This document shows positions 49,501-59,148 of a stretch of DNA of 64,000 nt, in pieces. This DNA is from Pseudomonas sp. Q2-TVG4-2 (GTDB lineage: Bacteria > Pseudomonadota > Gammaproteobacteria > Pseudomonadales > Pseudomonadaceae), in assembly GCF_013620795.1 (NCBI RefSeq), contig NZ_LGLW01000006.1, forward strand, positions 248,001 through 312,000, given 5' to 3'. Position numbers and translations under genes: made by a program. The notes below the pieces were generated by a model that made no database searches, was not told where the DNA came from, and saw only the letters and a program-made list of their open reading frames with translations. The first letter of the stretch is position 1, and each line of letters opens with the position of its first letter.

Positions 49501-51252
49501 CTGGTTGTTGCCCACGGTGAGGTGGTCGTTGGCTTTGATTTCGCTGCGGCGGTCGGCGTAGGTGGTGCGGTGCTCTTCGGCTTTGAATTCGCTGTAGCTG
49601 TTGGCCTCGACGGTGTCGTGGCGCTCGTGGCCGACGCGGATCTTCTGGTCGTGCTCGACGTTCTCGTCCCAGTCGCGCTGGGCGTGGATATAGATTTGCT
49701 CGGCGTCCTTGCGGTCTTCGATGCGCAGCTCGTTGTAGCCATCCCCGCCGGGGCTGCTGAGGGTCTTGAACACGCTGCGGGTTTTATTCGCCGGCAGGTC
49801 GTAGGGGACGGCATTTTCCTTGTGATACAGACAGCCCGTGATCAGCGGTTGGTCGGGGTCGCCTTCGAGGAAGGTGATCAACACTTCCATGCCGACACGG
49901 GGGATGGCGATACCGCCGTACTGGTCGCCGGCCCAGCTGGAGGAAACACGCAACCAGCAGCTGGTCTTATCGTCGGCTTGGCCTTCGCGATCCCAAAAGA
50001 ACTGTACTTTCACCCGGCCGTACTCATCGCAATGGATTTCTTCGCCGGCGGGGCCTGTGACCACTGCGCTCTGGCTGCCAAGGATGCGTGGTTTGGGGTG
50101 TTTCAGTGCGGGGCGGTAGGGAACGATCCATGGCGTGGCTGTGAAGCGGTTGCGGTAGCCTTGGGTGAAACCGCTGGCCTCCAGACGATGGGCGACACCC
50201 TCCGGTATCTCTTCCCGTAAGGGAGGGTGGGCGCGCGTAGAGATGCTTGGCAATTCAATAGAGGATTCTTCCAGCACTTGTGGCTGTTTGCCTTCGTGGT
50301 GGACTTCGTTGAGCAGCCAGAGCTGATTCCAGTCGCCACGTGGATGCCCGGTTAGGGGCAGGAAGTGGCCGCTGAGCAACCGCTGGTCACTTTCGCCTTC
50401 GGCCAATTCGAAGTCGTGGCCGTGACGTTCCAGGACGCGCTGAGCCAGATGCTTGCCTCGTTCACGGTCGACGAAGCGGCCGGGGTAGTCGTAATCCTCG
50501 AGGTCGGGTCGAGCATCGTTGCGAACAGCCGCTTCCATGGTCATGCGTGGCTTTTCGAAATCGTAATCGCGGCGGGACACCCGGTTGGGTCGGGTTTCGA
50601 CACGCACGCCGAAGCGCTTGATCACCGGCTCGTCGGCAACCAGGCCGCTGTCCTGCTGACAAGACACAGGCGCGAGCTTGGGGAATACCGTCTGGTCGTC
50701 GCCGAATACCAATACGTGGCCGGACTCGCGGTGTTGAAAGTGGTAGTGAATGCCTTCTTCTTCGCAGAGTCGCTGGATGAAATGCAGGTCTGTCTCGTCG
50801 TACTGAACGCAATAGTCCCGCTCGGGATAGATGACCGGGCCGAGATCGAAACGATGGCCGTTACCGGTAAGGATGCCGTGCTCTTCAAGCACTTTGGCGA
50901 TGATTTGCGGCACCGACAGGTGCTGGAAGATGCGCTGGTTGGTCCGGTGCGCCAGGTACGCGAGCTTGGGGACGATTACCAGTTGGTAGCGCGTCAGGCG
51001 TTTGCCCGATTCACCCTGTGCCGCTTGGTAGAGCTGGCCATGAATACCGCCGCCATATTCAGCGAGCGTCAGGAACGTGGATCGATGCAGCAGGCTTTCT
51101 AGATCAAGATCCGGGCGCTCGCTGACCAATTCAAGTTCGAAGCGATACGGCTGGCTGATGGCTTCGCGGCCGCTGAATTCGAGCACCTGGAAGTCGTGTT
51201 CGATGCCTTCGATGTGCAGGGAAAAATGGGTCTGGTTGGCGGGGGCGAACAT
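46516..51252 (-). CDS. vgrG: Evolved VgrG: T6SS spike fused to large membrane-active effector
   Basis: The 1578-residue protein has a strong AGGAGG before ATG 51252. Residues about 1-480 are the VgrG gp27/gp5-like core (HFSLHIEGIEHDFQVLEFSG; RDYCVQYDETDLHFIQRLCEEEGIHYHF; RVKVQFFWDREG and GGIAIPRVGMEV), and about 480-645 is the repetitive needle (HLTVGNNQHVKIGTGQF). The remaining about 930 residues are not spike: mostly helical and charged, with hydrophobic segments around 1002-1034 and a strong cluster at 1265-1355 (AAFGAIAAGVEA; MAMTTVAGAQLIGSALGF; PVTIIIALLGVIYLISS). No known enzymatic motif was seen; a membrane-disrupting toxin is inferred. Confidence 0.9.
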   Translation of the reverse strand: MFAPANQTHFSLHIEGIEHDFQVLEFSGREAISQPYRFELELVSERPDLDLESLLHRSTFLTLAEYGGGIHGQLYQAAQGESGKRLTRYQLVIVPKLAYLAHRTNQRIFQHLSVPQIIAKVLEEHGILTGNGHRFDLGPVIYPERDYCVQYDETDLHFIQRLCEEEGIHYHFQHRESGHVLVFGDDQTVFPKLAPVSCQQDSGLVADEPVIKRFGVRVETRPNRVSRRDYDFEKPRMTMEAAVRNDARPDLEDYDYPGRFVDRERGKHLAQRVLERHGHDFELAEGESDQRLLSGHFLPLTGHPRGDWNQLWLLNEVHHEGKQPQVLEESSIELPSISTRAHPPLREEIPEGVAHRLEASGFTQGYRNRFTATPWIVPYRPALKHPKPRILGSQSAVVTGPAGEEIHCDEYGRVKVQFFWDREGQADDKTSCWLRVSSSWAGDQYGGIAIPRVGMEVLITFLEGDPDQPLITGCLYHKENAVPYDLPANKTRSVFKTLSSPGGDGYNELRIEDRKDAEQIYIHAQRDWDENVEHDQKIRVGHERHDTVEANSYSEFKAEEHRTTYADRRSEIKANDHLTVGNNQHVKIGTGQFIEAGNEIHLSSGLNVVLEAGSELTFRAAGSFIKLDAGGITMVGPVIRMNSGGSPGKGSEAAPILPGEVKSADADILGSVPDQDSALFVALDDPMAIVDDLAMNLQGRWLELAAADTQHANKINSATLIQGLCGVKLDHLMPKSVSTDPSRKQAFTKDVHNLLDSEAQLLNHSGSDATLTLKSLKVQQAQQQFRTNWGTSPSGKEWRALVDEWQQKTTWRKDVRFEETWTYLQERSDEMERLNAHIQRSESDLLAWLKSLSPKAEEVFYDPCHQQQSTQLLETMASLYEQLGASDTGKRWLCEQYGKPTTLAGLALFNFSAELSALIDKISVNFTTYGTIDNQGRQGEGSGQAHGWLSDTTSEVSRANEVKSVLDLPSVQGSSLYKSLSEPGKRAFETLRAVVGQKAKDSWNLMAFVLLPALSTKFAPEARIFAFSVTQVLVSTEISTQTQLIRDPEFAKKNRKWLMQYARLNKNIKGLQRGLALPGKGVDKRSARIQLQDLEQKLHTLNLQRPNEVMGAIAKETCITTTQTRQVNAWLATLGQSELLEQLQLKAKSASGYAARSRQWVNQELGGSLPVLVAGLNIWNFLNSLDKARNDGSFSEDELRTVGANAAYTANALMALWTVPAWNKWASLKSVVNEKTVQLAQVGVKAWGINTQYGRLARSLALRTAGMAAFGAIAAGVEAWQVSKDVDKATSKAEETALNVKMYTLMAMTTVAGAQLIGSALGFWFGFAWIMSNPVTIIIALLGVIYLISSMIANQYKREGLRLWLYRSSWGKSPTWTHSDEDHKEELRTLNEICLRPSLAARATTLPYYGRGPRIYTGFWLQLLLPSELAGTAVKLQPAMVDSGWFSDSLMQGMADRFYEQLLEGHWAPIERFGQPPAQRSNGPLPGDSLYPKDTQHRLWQTWIAYQRAPVLELEVRYPEQILESTNGRGYMFRVDIGASSSEADLESNAFSKEPNSDMVLSSQSTRLLPLQVPHANE

Positions 51253-51439
51253 CCTTGTTCCTCCTGAATCCGTCCATGGGATTGCGCCAGGGCGCAGCGG
51301 GGGTATCGATGTATCACGAGGCGGCGCCGTCGCGGTGCGCCAGGTCGCGCATTACCGTGCGGTGGCTCGAATTTCCGCTACTGCTTCGCAAAAAGCTTCG
51401 GCCAGGCGAGGCCCGACCGAAGCTTTCCATGAGAGCGTG

Positions 51440-51958
51440 TCAGCTGGCGATCGGGGTGCGCCAGTCGTCGGAGCCGGAGGTGCCGGAGACTTCGTGAGTC
51501 CAGACGATTTTGCGGTAGGTGAAGTACACGTCTTCAAGATGGGTGAAGTGGGACATGTTCGGGTCTTGGCAGTTGGGCATGCGCGACTGCACATCGACGA
51601 TTACCGCATCTTCCAGTTCGATGGTGAAGTAGTGCTCCTGGGTTCCGGTGGAGGAGGTGCGGTACCACTCCAGGCGGCACTTGTTCAGGCGCTCACCCGA
51701 AGTCAGGGCGTTGAAGATCAGCGGCGATGATTTGTCGAACACCTTGGTGATCATCAGCGGCTTGTGTACGCGCTGGCCGGTGGGCTGGCCGGACTGTGGA
51801 TCGCGCGGGATGATGACCTGGTGCTGGAAGGCCTGCACCAGGATCTGGTCTTCGTGTCCTTCCTGGAAGATGTTGCCGACCGAGTCCTCGGTGAAAGTGC
51901 CTGCGGTGATCAGGCCTTGCTTGGTGCCTTCGAGGGACAGATACGCGGGTGTTGGCAT
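51440..51958 (-). CDS. hcp: Hcp, type VI secretion tube protein
   Basis: This 172-residue Hcp1-family protein starts MPTPAYLSLEGTKQGLITAG and keeps family features (HEDQILVQAFQHQVIIPRD; HKPLMITKVFDKSSPLI; HFTHLEDVYFTYRKIVWTH). Hcp hexamers form the T6SS tube and carry small effectors. AAGGAG is 7 bases before ATG 51958. Transcription probably starts from the sigma-54 promoter at 52006-52021 and continues into vgrG 187 bases downstream. No baseplate or sheath genes are here, so this is an orphan island. Confidence 0.95.
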   Translation of the reverse strand: MPTPAYLSLEGTKQGLITAGTFTEDSVGNIFQEGHEDQILVQAFQHQVIIPRDPQSGQPTGQRVHKPLMITKVFDKSSPLIFNALTSGERLNKCRLEWYRTSSTGTQEHYFTIELEDAVIVDVQSRMPNCQDPNMSHFTHLEDVYFTYRKIVWTHEVSGTSGSDDWRTPIAS

Positions 51959-52005
51959 GAACGCTCTCCTTGCCTTGTTGAATGCCGGAATGGCCTAAAG
52001 ACAAG

Positions 52006-52021
52006 CGCAAGCGTTGTGCCA
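52006..52021 (-). promoter_or_regulatory. Sigma-54 (RpoN) promoter of hcp
   Basis: Minus strand TGGCACAACGCTTGCG matches consensus TGGCACGNNNNTTGCW at nearly every position (TGGCAC and TTGC perfect, GG/GC spacing exact). The -12 GC is 49 bases before the hcp ATG, giving a 5' UTR of roughly 35-40 bases. RpoN control of hcp operons is known in Vibrio and Pseudomonas. Confidence 0.82.
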
Positions 52022-52239
52022 TCGGAATAAAATCATTAAGAATCAGCAGCTTATGAATTTCGTTCGAAAGCGTTTGGGCCGCTATGCGGGAGGGCTCACA
52101 TTTAGCTGGGCAACATCCTGCCAGCAGCAGCGCAAGGTTTGGCGCACGTGCGCGCGAGTCCAGCAATCACGCGCCGTGCGGCTATAGACGTCGCGCCGCC
52201 AAGCGGAACGCTGTGCAGTATCTTGCGCAGGGCGGCTGC

Positions 52240-53781
<1,542 letters not shown>

Positions 53782-56700
53782 TCAAGTCTGACCGTTGGCA
53801 GGCGCCCCAAGAGGCGTTTCGTTGTGATCGGACCGCGGTATTTCCAGGCCCGGCGGGGCACTTTTCAGGTGCACGTCCAGCTGACGGAATGCGATGACGA
53901 TCCCGCGAGCGCGGAACTCCTGATCGATACGTCGGTTTATCTCATCGATAACCGGATTGCGGTCCCCGAGATCCCGCACATGCAGGCGAAGCTCATGCTC
54001 CAACCGGCTCTCGCCGAAGTTGAGGAAGAAGACCTGCGGTTCAGGCTCCTTGAGCACACGGGGGTTCTCTCGGGCTGCCTGGAACAGAAGATTACGCACC
54101 TCTTCGAGCTCGGAACCGAACTGCACGCCGATGCGAATCGTGACCCGGGTGATGGTGTCGTTGAGCGACCAGTTGACGAGCTGGTCGGTCACGAACGTCT
54201 TGTTCGGGACGATGATCTCCTTGTTGTCGAAATCGGTAATGGTCGTCGCCCGGATACGAATGCGGCTGACTGTCCCGGACAAATTGCCAATGGTTACCAC
54301 GTCGCCGATGCGTACCGGTTTCTCGAACAGAATGATCAATCCCGATACGAAGTTGGCAAAGATCTCCTGCAGGCCGAAGCCTAAACCCACCGACAACGCA
54401 GCAACCAGCCATTGCAGCTTGTCCCAGCTCACGCCAAGGGTGGATAGCGTCGTGACAATGCCGATGCCAACCAGTGTGTACGAGAGCAAGGTGCCCGTCG
54501 CATAAGCACTGCCCTGAGCCAGGCGCATCCGGGACAGTACAAGTACCTCGAGGAGGCCCGGCAGGTTGCGTGCGAGCGCGAAAGTTATGACGACCGTGGC
54601 CAGTGCACCGAGCAGGTTGTTCAGTGTGATGGCAGACGTGCTGGCGGTCTCACCGCTGCCGCTGGTGAATTCGTACAGGGTGACGTTATCGAGGTACGAC
54701 ACCACACTGATCAGGTCAGCCCAGACCCAATAGAGCACAACGAAGAACAGGCCGAACATGGCCAGCCTGGTCAGGCGCAGGGATTGTTCATTGACCTGTT
54801 CGATGGCAAGACCTGGCTCGGCCGCACCTTCGTTGGCGGCACCGGCATCATCGGAACCGGCTTCTCGCTTGGCGATGGCCCGCTTGTATGCCAGGCGTCG
54901 CGCAGCCACGGTCAGGCCTCTGATCAGCGCGGCCTCGATGACGACCCAGGCTAGCAAGAGATACAGCGTATCGATCAGTCGGCCGGTCAGCTTAAGGGCG
55001 GTGTAGTAATAACCGAGCCCCACGACCACGATCAGCGCCAGTGGCAGCATGCTGAACAACAGACCGATGATGCGCCGCACTGGCGGAGCGTTCTGGCTTG
55101 ATGGGCCTTTGAGCAGCAGGCGCGTCAGGCGCCAGCTCATCAGCGCGAAGCAGGTCAGCACCACGACAATGCCGATCACGTCCTCGACCAGGCTGCCCGG
55201 TTGATGTTCGGCAATTGCCACGACCGCTACGAGGGCTATGACTACCAACCCCAGACGACGAATCTCGTTGCGAAGGAAGATCACCTGGGGGCGGAACCAG
55301 CCGAAATGTGTCTCGGCCACGCGATTCGGCGAGAGCATGCGATAGGCGCTGTAGAAGACCAGCCAGGCCTGCGCCATCTGGTAGAAAGCGGCGCCGAGGC
55401 TGACGTTCTGTCCTCGCCCGTCCATCTGCAGGAGGTAACCACAAAGTGCCAGGAACAGCGCGCCGGGAAGCGCCAGCAAGAGATTGAGCAGCAGCGCCAG
55501 CGGCGTGTGCAATTGACTGTCGTGGCGGAAATGGCCGATGTCGGCGCTGAGCAAATCGAGCTTGGCGTTGATGGCGTTGCGGCGCCAGAGCAGTAAGCCG
55601 ATCACCAGTAACAGCGGCACGAAGAACAGCGGTCGTTCCAGCAGTCCGGCGCCGAGCGCCTCGAACACGGAGCCCCAAGGCATCGCACGCAACTGGCGAT
55701 CCAGCAGCGTCGGCACATTCTTGAACCAATCCAGATCCAGCGGCTTGTTGCTCGGGATCCAAAACATCTGCTCGTCCAGCGTTTCGCGCAGAGCCTGGGC
55801 TTTGGTCTGAAGCTGGCGTTGATTCAACTGCAAAGTGATCGATTCGCTAAGCAGTGCGTTGAGCTCGTGATTGAGCCGGTCGAGCAGCTCGCTGCGAGTG
55901 CGTATCAGCTCCAGCAATGCACTACGCAGCTCCGGCGTGACTTCGTTCGGCGGTAGCTTGGCGAGCTGCTGATCGACGTAATCTTCGACGTTGCCGCTGA
56001 GCTCCCGACGCTGGTTCAGCTCGAACTGGTAGAGGCGGATGTCGGCGATCTCGTCGGCCAGATTCTTATCCAGGCTTAGCTGCGGCAACGCCTGCTTCTG
56101 CTGGTAGAGAACCTTCGATAGCAGCAGGCTGCCCTCGAGCACGGCAATCTGTTCTTCCAATGCCTGGTCGGCCTGGTTCAGCGTGTCCAGCTGCTGGCGC
56201 GTCTGCAGATTTTCCTGGGTCAGGTCGTTGAGGCGTTCGGTGGCGCGTAGCAAGTAATCGGAGAGCTTGCGGTTCTCGGCGCTTTCGGCGGGCAACAGCT
56301 TGTCGGAGCCGGCTTTCTCCGCTTTCAGCGAGAACTCTGCGACGGTCTGCTCGGACTCTTCGCGGCGTTTGTTGTTGATCGCCGTCTGCAGCGCCATGGT
56401 TTCCTGCTCGGCGCGTGCGATGCGCTCGGACAGCAGATCGCGCCGGGCGACGCCAAGGTCTTGTAGCAGGCTGTTGCCGGCCAGCTCGTTGCGGCGCAGC
56501 TCGATTTGCGCCTTGAGCGCGGCCCTCTCGGCGCCGAGCAGTGCGCGGCGCTCGTCACTCAGCGGCTTGCCGCTTTCGCGCCCTGCCTTGAGCAGGCTGT
56601 TAATCTCGTCGATGCGAGTCTGGTGCTTGCTGATGTCTGCCTGGGCACGTTCAGGACGCGTCTGGGCGCTGATGATCATGCTGTTGGCTGCTGCCAGGGC

Positions 56701-57081
56701 GGTTTGCCAAGCCGACAGCTGCTCGATGCGCTCGGCCAACCGTTGTTCGAGCTTGGGAACCGTCAGCTTGGCCAGCTTCGCCGGCATATCGCTGGTGTCG
56801 CTGCCTTTGAGCTTGCTTAATTCCCGCTGAGACTCGGCGATCTCCTTGGCTGCGCCCGCGAGTTCGGCCTTGAGTTCGTCCAGGCGTCGCTGCGCCGTTT
56901 CGGTTTGTTCCGCGAGCCGCTGGGCACTTTCATCAACGCTGGGCTGCGCGTCTTTCGGTGCTTCTGCTTCGCCAGCCTGGCTGCCAGGCAGGCCGGGCAC
57001 CGTGGGTGCGGCTTGAACGTAGGCGGAAGACGGGGCGATGACGAACAGTGTCGCCAACAGCAGGGTGCGGAAGAGGGCCAT
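53782..57081 (-). CDS. mscK: MscK/KefA-type mechanosensitive channel
   Basis: The 1099-residue protein has a signal peptide (cleavage about residue 24), a long periplasmic coiled-coil region (about 45-480, Gln/Leu/Glu/Arg-rich), about 11 membrane helices (about 490-930) and a C-terminal MscS domain: LSVGLGFGLQEIFANFVSGLIILFEKPVRIGD (pore helix TM3 region) and GTVSRIRIRATTITDFDNKEIIVPN. Length is close to E. coli MscK (1120). It gates K+-modulated osmotic efflux. The neighbouring K+/H+ antiporter fits osmotic and potassium homeostasis. Confidence 0.95.
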   Translation of the reverse strand: MALFRTLLLATLFVIAPSSAYVQAAPTVPGLPGSQAGEAEAPKDAQPSVDESAQRLAEQTETAQRRLDELKAELAGAAKEIAESQRELSKLKGSDTSDMPAKLAKLTVPKLEQRLAERIEQLSAWQTALAAANSMIISAQTRPERAQADISKHQTRIDEINSLLKAGRESGKPLSDERRALLGAERAALKAQIELRRNELAGNSLLQDLGVARRDLLSERIARAEQETMALQTAINNKRREESEQTVAEFSLKAEKAGSDKLLPAESAENRKLSDYLLRATERLNDLTQENLQTRQQLDTLNQADQALEEQIAVLEGSLLLSKVLYQQKQALPQLSLDKNLADEIADIRLYQFELNQRRELSGNVEDYVDQQLAKLPPNEVTPELRSALLELIRTRSELLDRLNHELNALLSESITLQLNQRQLQTKAQALRETLDEQMFWIPSNKPLDLDWFKNVPTLLDRQLRAMPWGSVFEALGAGLLERPLFFVPLLLVIGLLLWRRNAINAKLDLLSADIGHFRHDSQLHTPLALLLNLLLALPGALFLALCGYLLQMDGRGQNVSLGAAFYQMAQAWLVFYSAYRMLSPNRVAETHFGWFRPQVIFLRNEIRRLGLVVIALVAVVAIAEHQPGSLVEDVIGIVVVLTCFALMSWRLTRLLLKGPSSQNAPPVRRIIGLLFSMLPLALIVVVGLGYYYTALKLTGRLIDTLYLLLAWVVIEAALIRGLTVAARRLAYKRAIAKREAGSDDAGAANEGAAEPGLAIEQVNEQSLRLTRLAMFGLFFVVLYWVWADLISVVSYLDNVTLYEFTSGSGETASTSAITLNNLLGALATVVITFALARNLPGLLEVLVLSRMRLAQGSAYATGTLLSYTLVGIGIVTTLSTLGVSWDKLQWLVAALSVGLGFGLQEIFANFVSGLIILFEKPVRIGDVVTIGNLSGTVSRIRIRATTITDFDNKEIIVPNKTFVTDQLVNWSLNDTITRVTIRIGVQFGSELEEVRNLLFQAARENPRVLKEPEPQVFFLNFGESRLEHELRLHVRDLGDRNPVIDEINRRIDQEFRARGIVIAFRQLDVHLKSAPPGLEIPRSDHNETPLGAPANGQT

Positions 57082-57190
57082 GGGTACTATCAGAATACGA
57101 AATGAGTGCGGAGTCTAAGGGCTGCGGATGGCCGAGGCGAGTCCATAGATCGGAACGCCTCAGCCCGCGTTATATGCGGCGAGGCACGTC

Positions 57191-58936
57191 TCAGAAATGC
57201 AAGCTCGGGCCCGGCGGATTGCCTTCCGGAAACTTCAGGCCGACCTTGCGTACTTCCCCGTGCTCCATCGCCGCGATGGTCCACGTCAGGCCGTTCCACT
57301 CGACCTGATCACCGACGACCGGCTTGCCGCCGACGCGTTCGGCCATGAATTGACCGATCTGCTGGTCGCCGTTCACATCGCCCAGTTTCAGTCCGTAGAG
57401 GGCCGCGAGAGCGCTCATCTGCGCCTCGCTTTCCAAAATGAAGTCACCGAAGAAGCGCATGTCGCGCCCGCGCTGTGGCGCCTCGCTGAACAGCTTGCCG
57501 AGCGCTGGCAGATCCTCTTCGTGGCCGATCACGCAGAGAATGTCATCGACCTGCAGGCGGGTGCTGCCGGAGGGGTGAAGCAGCGCTTTGCCGCGGAACA
57601 GTGCGGCGATGCGGGTGCCGGTTGGCATCTTCAATTCGCGCAGCGCAGCGCCTACGCACCATTTTTTCGCAGTCAGCCGGTAGATGAACATCTCCCACTG
57701 ACTGGTGGTGTGGATCTGCAAGCCGGCGCGGGAGATTGGCAGTGGCGACGGTGGCACTTCGACCTTGGCTTTCTTGGCGGCCCAGGTCAGTGTCGTCCCC
57801 TGCAGCAGCAGCGAGACCAGCACGATGAAGAACGCTACGTTGAAGAACAGCTGGGCGTTCTCCAAACCTGCCATCAACGGAAACACCGCGAGGATCACCG
57901 GTACCGCGCCGCGCAGACCGATCCAGGATATGAAGAGTCGTTCGCGCAAATGGAAGCTGCGAAACGGCGCCAGGCCAATGAATACCGCCAGCGGCCGGGC
58001 AAAAAGGATCATCCACAACGACAGCGCCAGCGCCGGTAGGGCGATCGGCAATAACTCGCTGGGCGTAAGCAGCAGCCCGAGGACCAGGAACATGCCGATC
58101 TGGCTGAGCCAGGCCAGGCCGTCGAACATGTGCAGGATACCGTGGCGATTGCGAATGGGCCGGTTGCCCAAGAGCAGACCGCAGACATAGACCGCAAGGA
58201 TGCCGCTGCCGCCGATGGCACCGGACAGCGCGTAGATCATGATGCCACCGGCCACGGCCAGCAGCGGGTAAAGGCCGTCAGCGACTGAGAGACGGTTGAT
58301 CAGGTGCAACAGCAACCAGCCGCCGGACAGGCCCAGCAGGGTGCCGATCCCGAACTGCTGCAGCAGATTGAGAAAGAAGCCCCAGCCGAAGCCGGTCTCG
58401 CCGGAGGCCAGCATGTCGATCAGCGCGACGGTGAGGAACATCGCCATGGGATCGTTGCTGCCTGACTCTATCTCCAGCGTCGAACCGACCCGTTCGTTGA
58501 GTCCACGCCCGTTGAGTAGATTGAACACGACCGCTGCGTCCGTCGAGCCGACGATGGCGCCGATGAGCAGGCCTTGCATCAACGGCAACTGGAACAGCCA
58601 GGCCGCGGCCAGACCGGTCAGGCCGGAGGTAACCACTACGCCAGCAGTAGCCAGCGAAAAGGCTGGCCAGAGCGCCACGCGAAAAGTGGCAGCTCGGGTA
58701 CGCATGCCACCATCGAGCAGAATGATCGCCAGCGCCAGGTTGCTGATCAGGAATGCCAGCGAGTAATCGTTGAATACGATACCGCCAATGCCGTCGACAC
58801 CGGCGAGCATGCCCACCGCGAGGAATATCACCAGAATCGGCACGCCGAGGCGGGTCGACAGGGAGCTCATCAGGATACTGGCCGCAACCAACAGGGCACC
58901 GATAAAGAACAGGTGGTTGATGTTGCCGATATCCAA
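57191..58936 (-). CDS. nhaP2: K+/H+ antiporter, NhaP2/CvrA family
   Basis: The 581-residue protein has a 12-13-helix CPA1 exchanger domain (about 1-390, including [22 protein letters not shown] with the conserved DA and FLTVALID), an RCK_C/TrkA-C domain (about 400-490, [17 protein letters not shown]) and a CorC/HlyC-like C-terminal domain (about 495-575). This is the layout of cation/proton antiporter CvrA/NhaP2. The apparent start is TTG at 58936 with GGAG 7 bases before it. It lies upstream of mscK on the same strand. Confidence 0.9.
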   Translation of the reverse strand: MDIGNINHLFFIGALLVAASILMSSLSTRLGVPILVIFLAVGMLAGVDGIGGIVFNDYSLAFLISNLALAIILLDGGMRTRAATFRVALWPAFSLATAGVVVTSGLTGLAAAWLFQLPLMQGLLIGAIVGSTDAAVVFNLLNGRGLNERVGSTLEIESGSNDPMAMFLTVALIDMLASGETGFGWGFFLNLLQQFGIGTLLGLSGGWLLLHLINRLSVADGLYPLLAVAGGIMIYALSGAIGGSGILAVYVCGLLLGNRPIRNRHGILHMFDGLAWLSQIGMFLVLGLLLTPSELLPIALPALALSLWMILFARPLAVFIGLAPFRSFHLRERLFISWIGLRGAVPVILAVFPLMAGLENAQLFFNVAFFIVLVSLLLQGTTLTWAAKKAKVEVPPSPLPISRAGLQIHTTSQWEMFIYRLTAKKWCVGAALRELKMPTGTRIAALFRGKALLHPSGSTRLQVDDILCVIGHEEDLPALGKLFSEAPQRGRDMRFFGDFILESEAQMSALAALYGLKLGDVNGDQQIGQFMAERVGGKPVVGDQVEWNGLTWTIAAMEHGEVRKVGLKFPEGNPPGPSLHF

Positions 58937-59046
58937 GCGCGCGCTCCGTAGATCAGTGTCGCTGATGTCATGCAGGGTGCATGCCAGGGATTCTAACCTG
59001 CTGATTTAGCGAGCTGTCAAAAAAAGCCGGCGGAACGACGGACGTG

Positions 59047-59078
59047 CCCCGCCGACACCAAGCCTGGTGTCGGCGGGG
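59047..59078 (-). terminator. 14-bp perfect hairpin after acyl-CoA dehydrogenase gene
   Basis: CCCCGCCGACACCA-AGCC-TGGTGTCGGCGGGG forms a perfect 14-bp stem about 70 bases past the stop. The T-run (59020-59026 on the minus strand) is about 20 bases further, so efficiency is uncertain. Confidence 0.55.
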
Positions 59079-59148
59079 GCATGAAATGGAATGTGCGTAG
59101 GGCGCCCTGCGGTCCTGACTTAGTTGCCGGGCCGGACGCACTGCTTCG

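Noticed and set aside
49450-50220. 256-residue frame antisense to vgrG
   Set aside because: Repetitive Val/Ala/Asp composition reflects complement of the VgrG core; no independent support.
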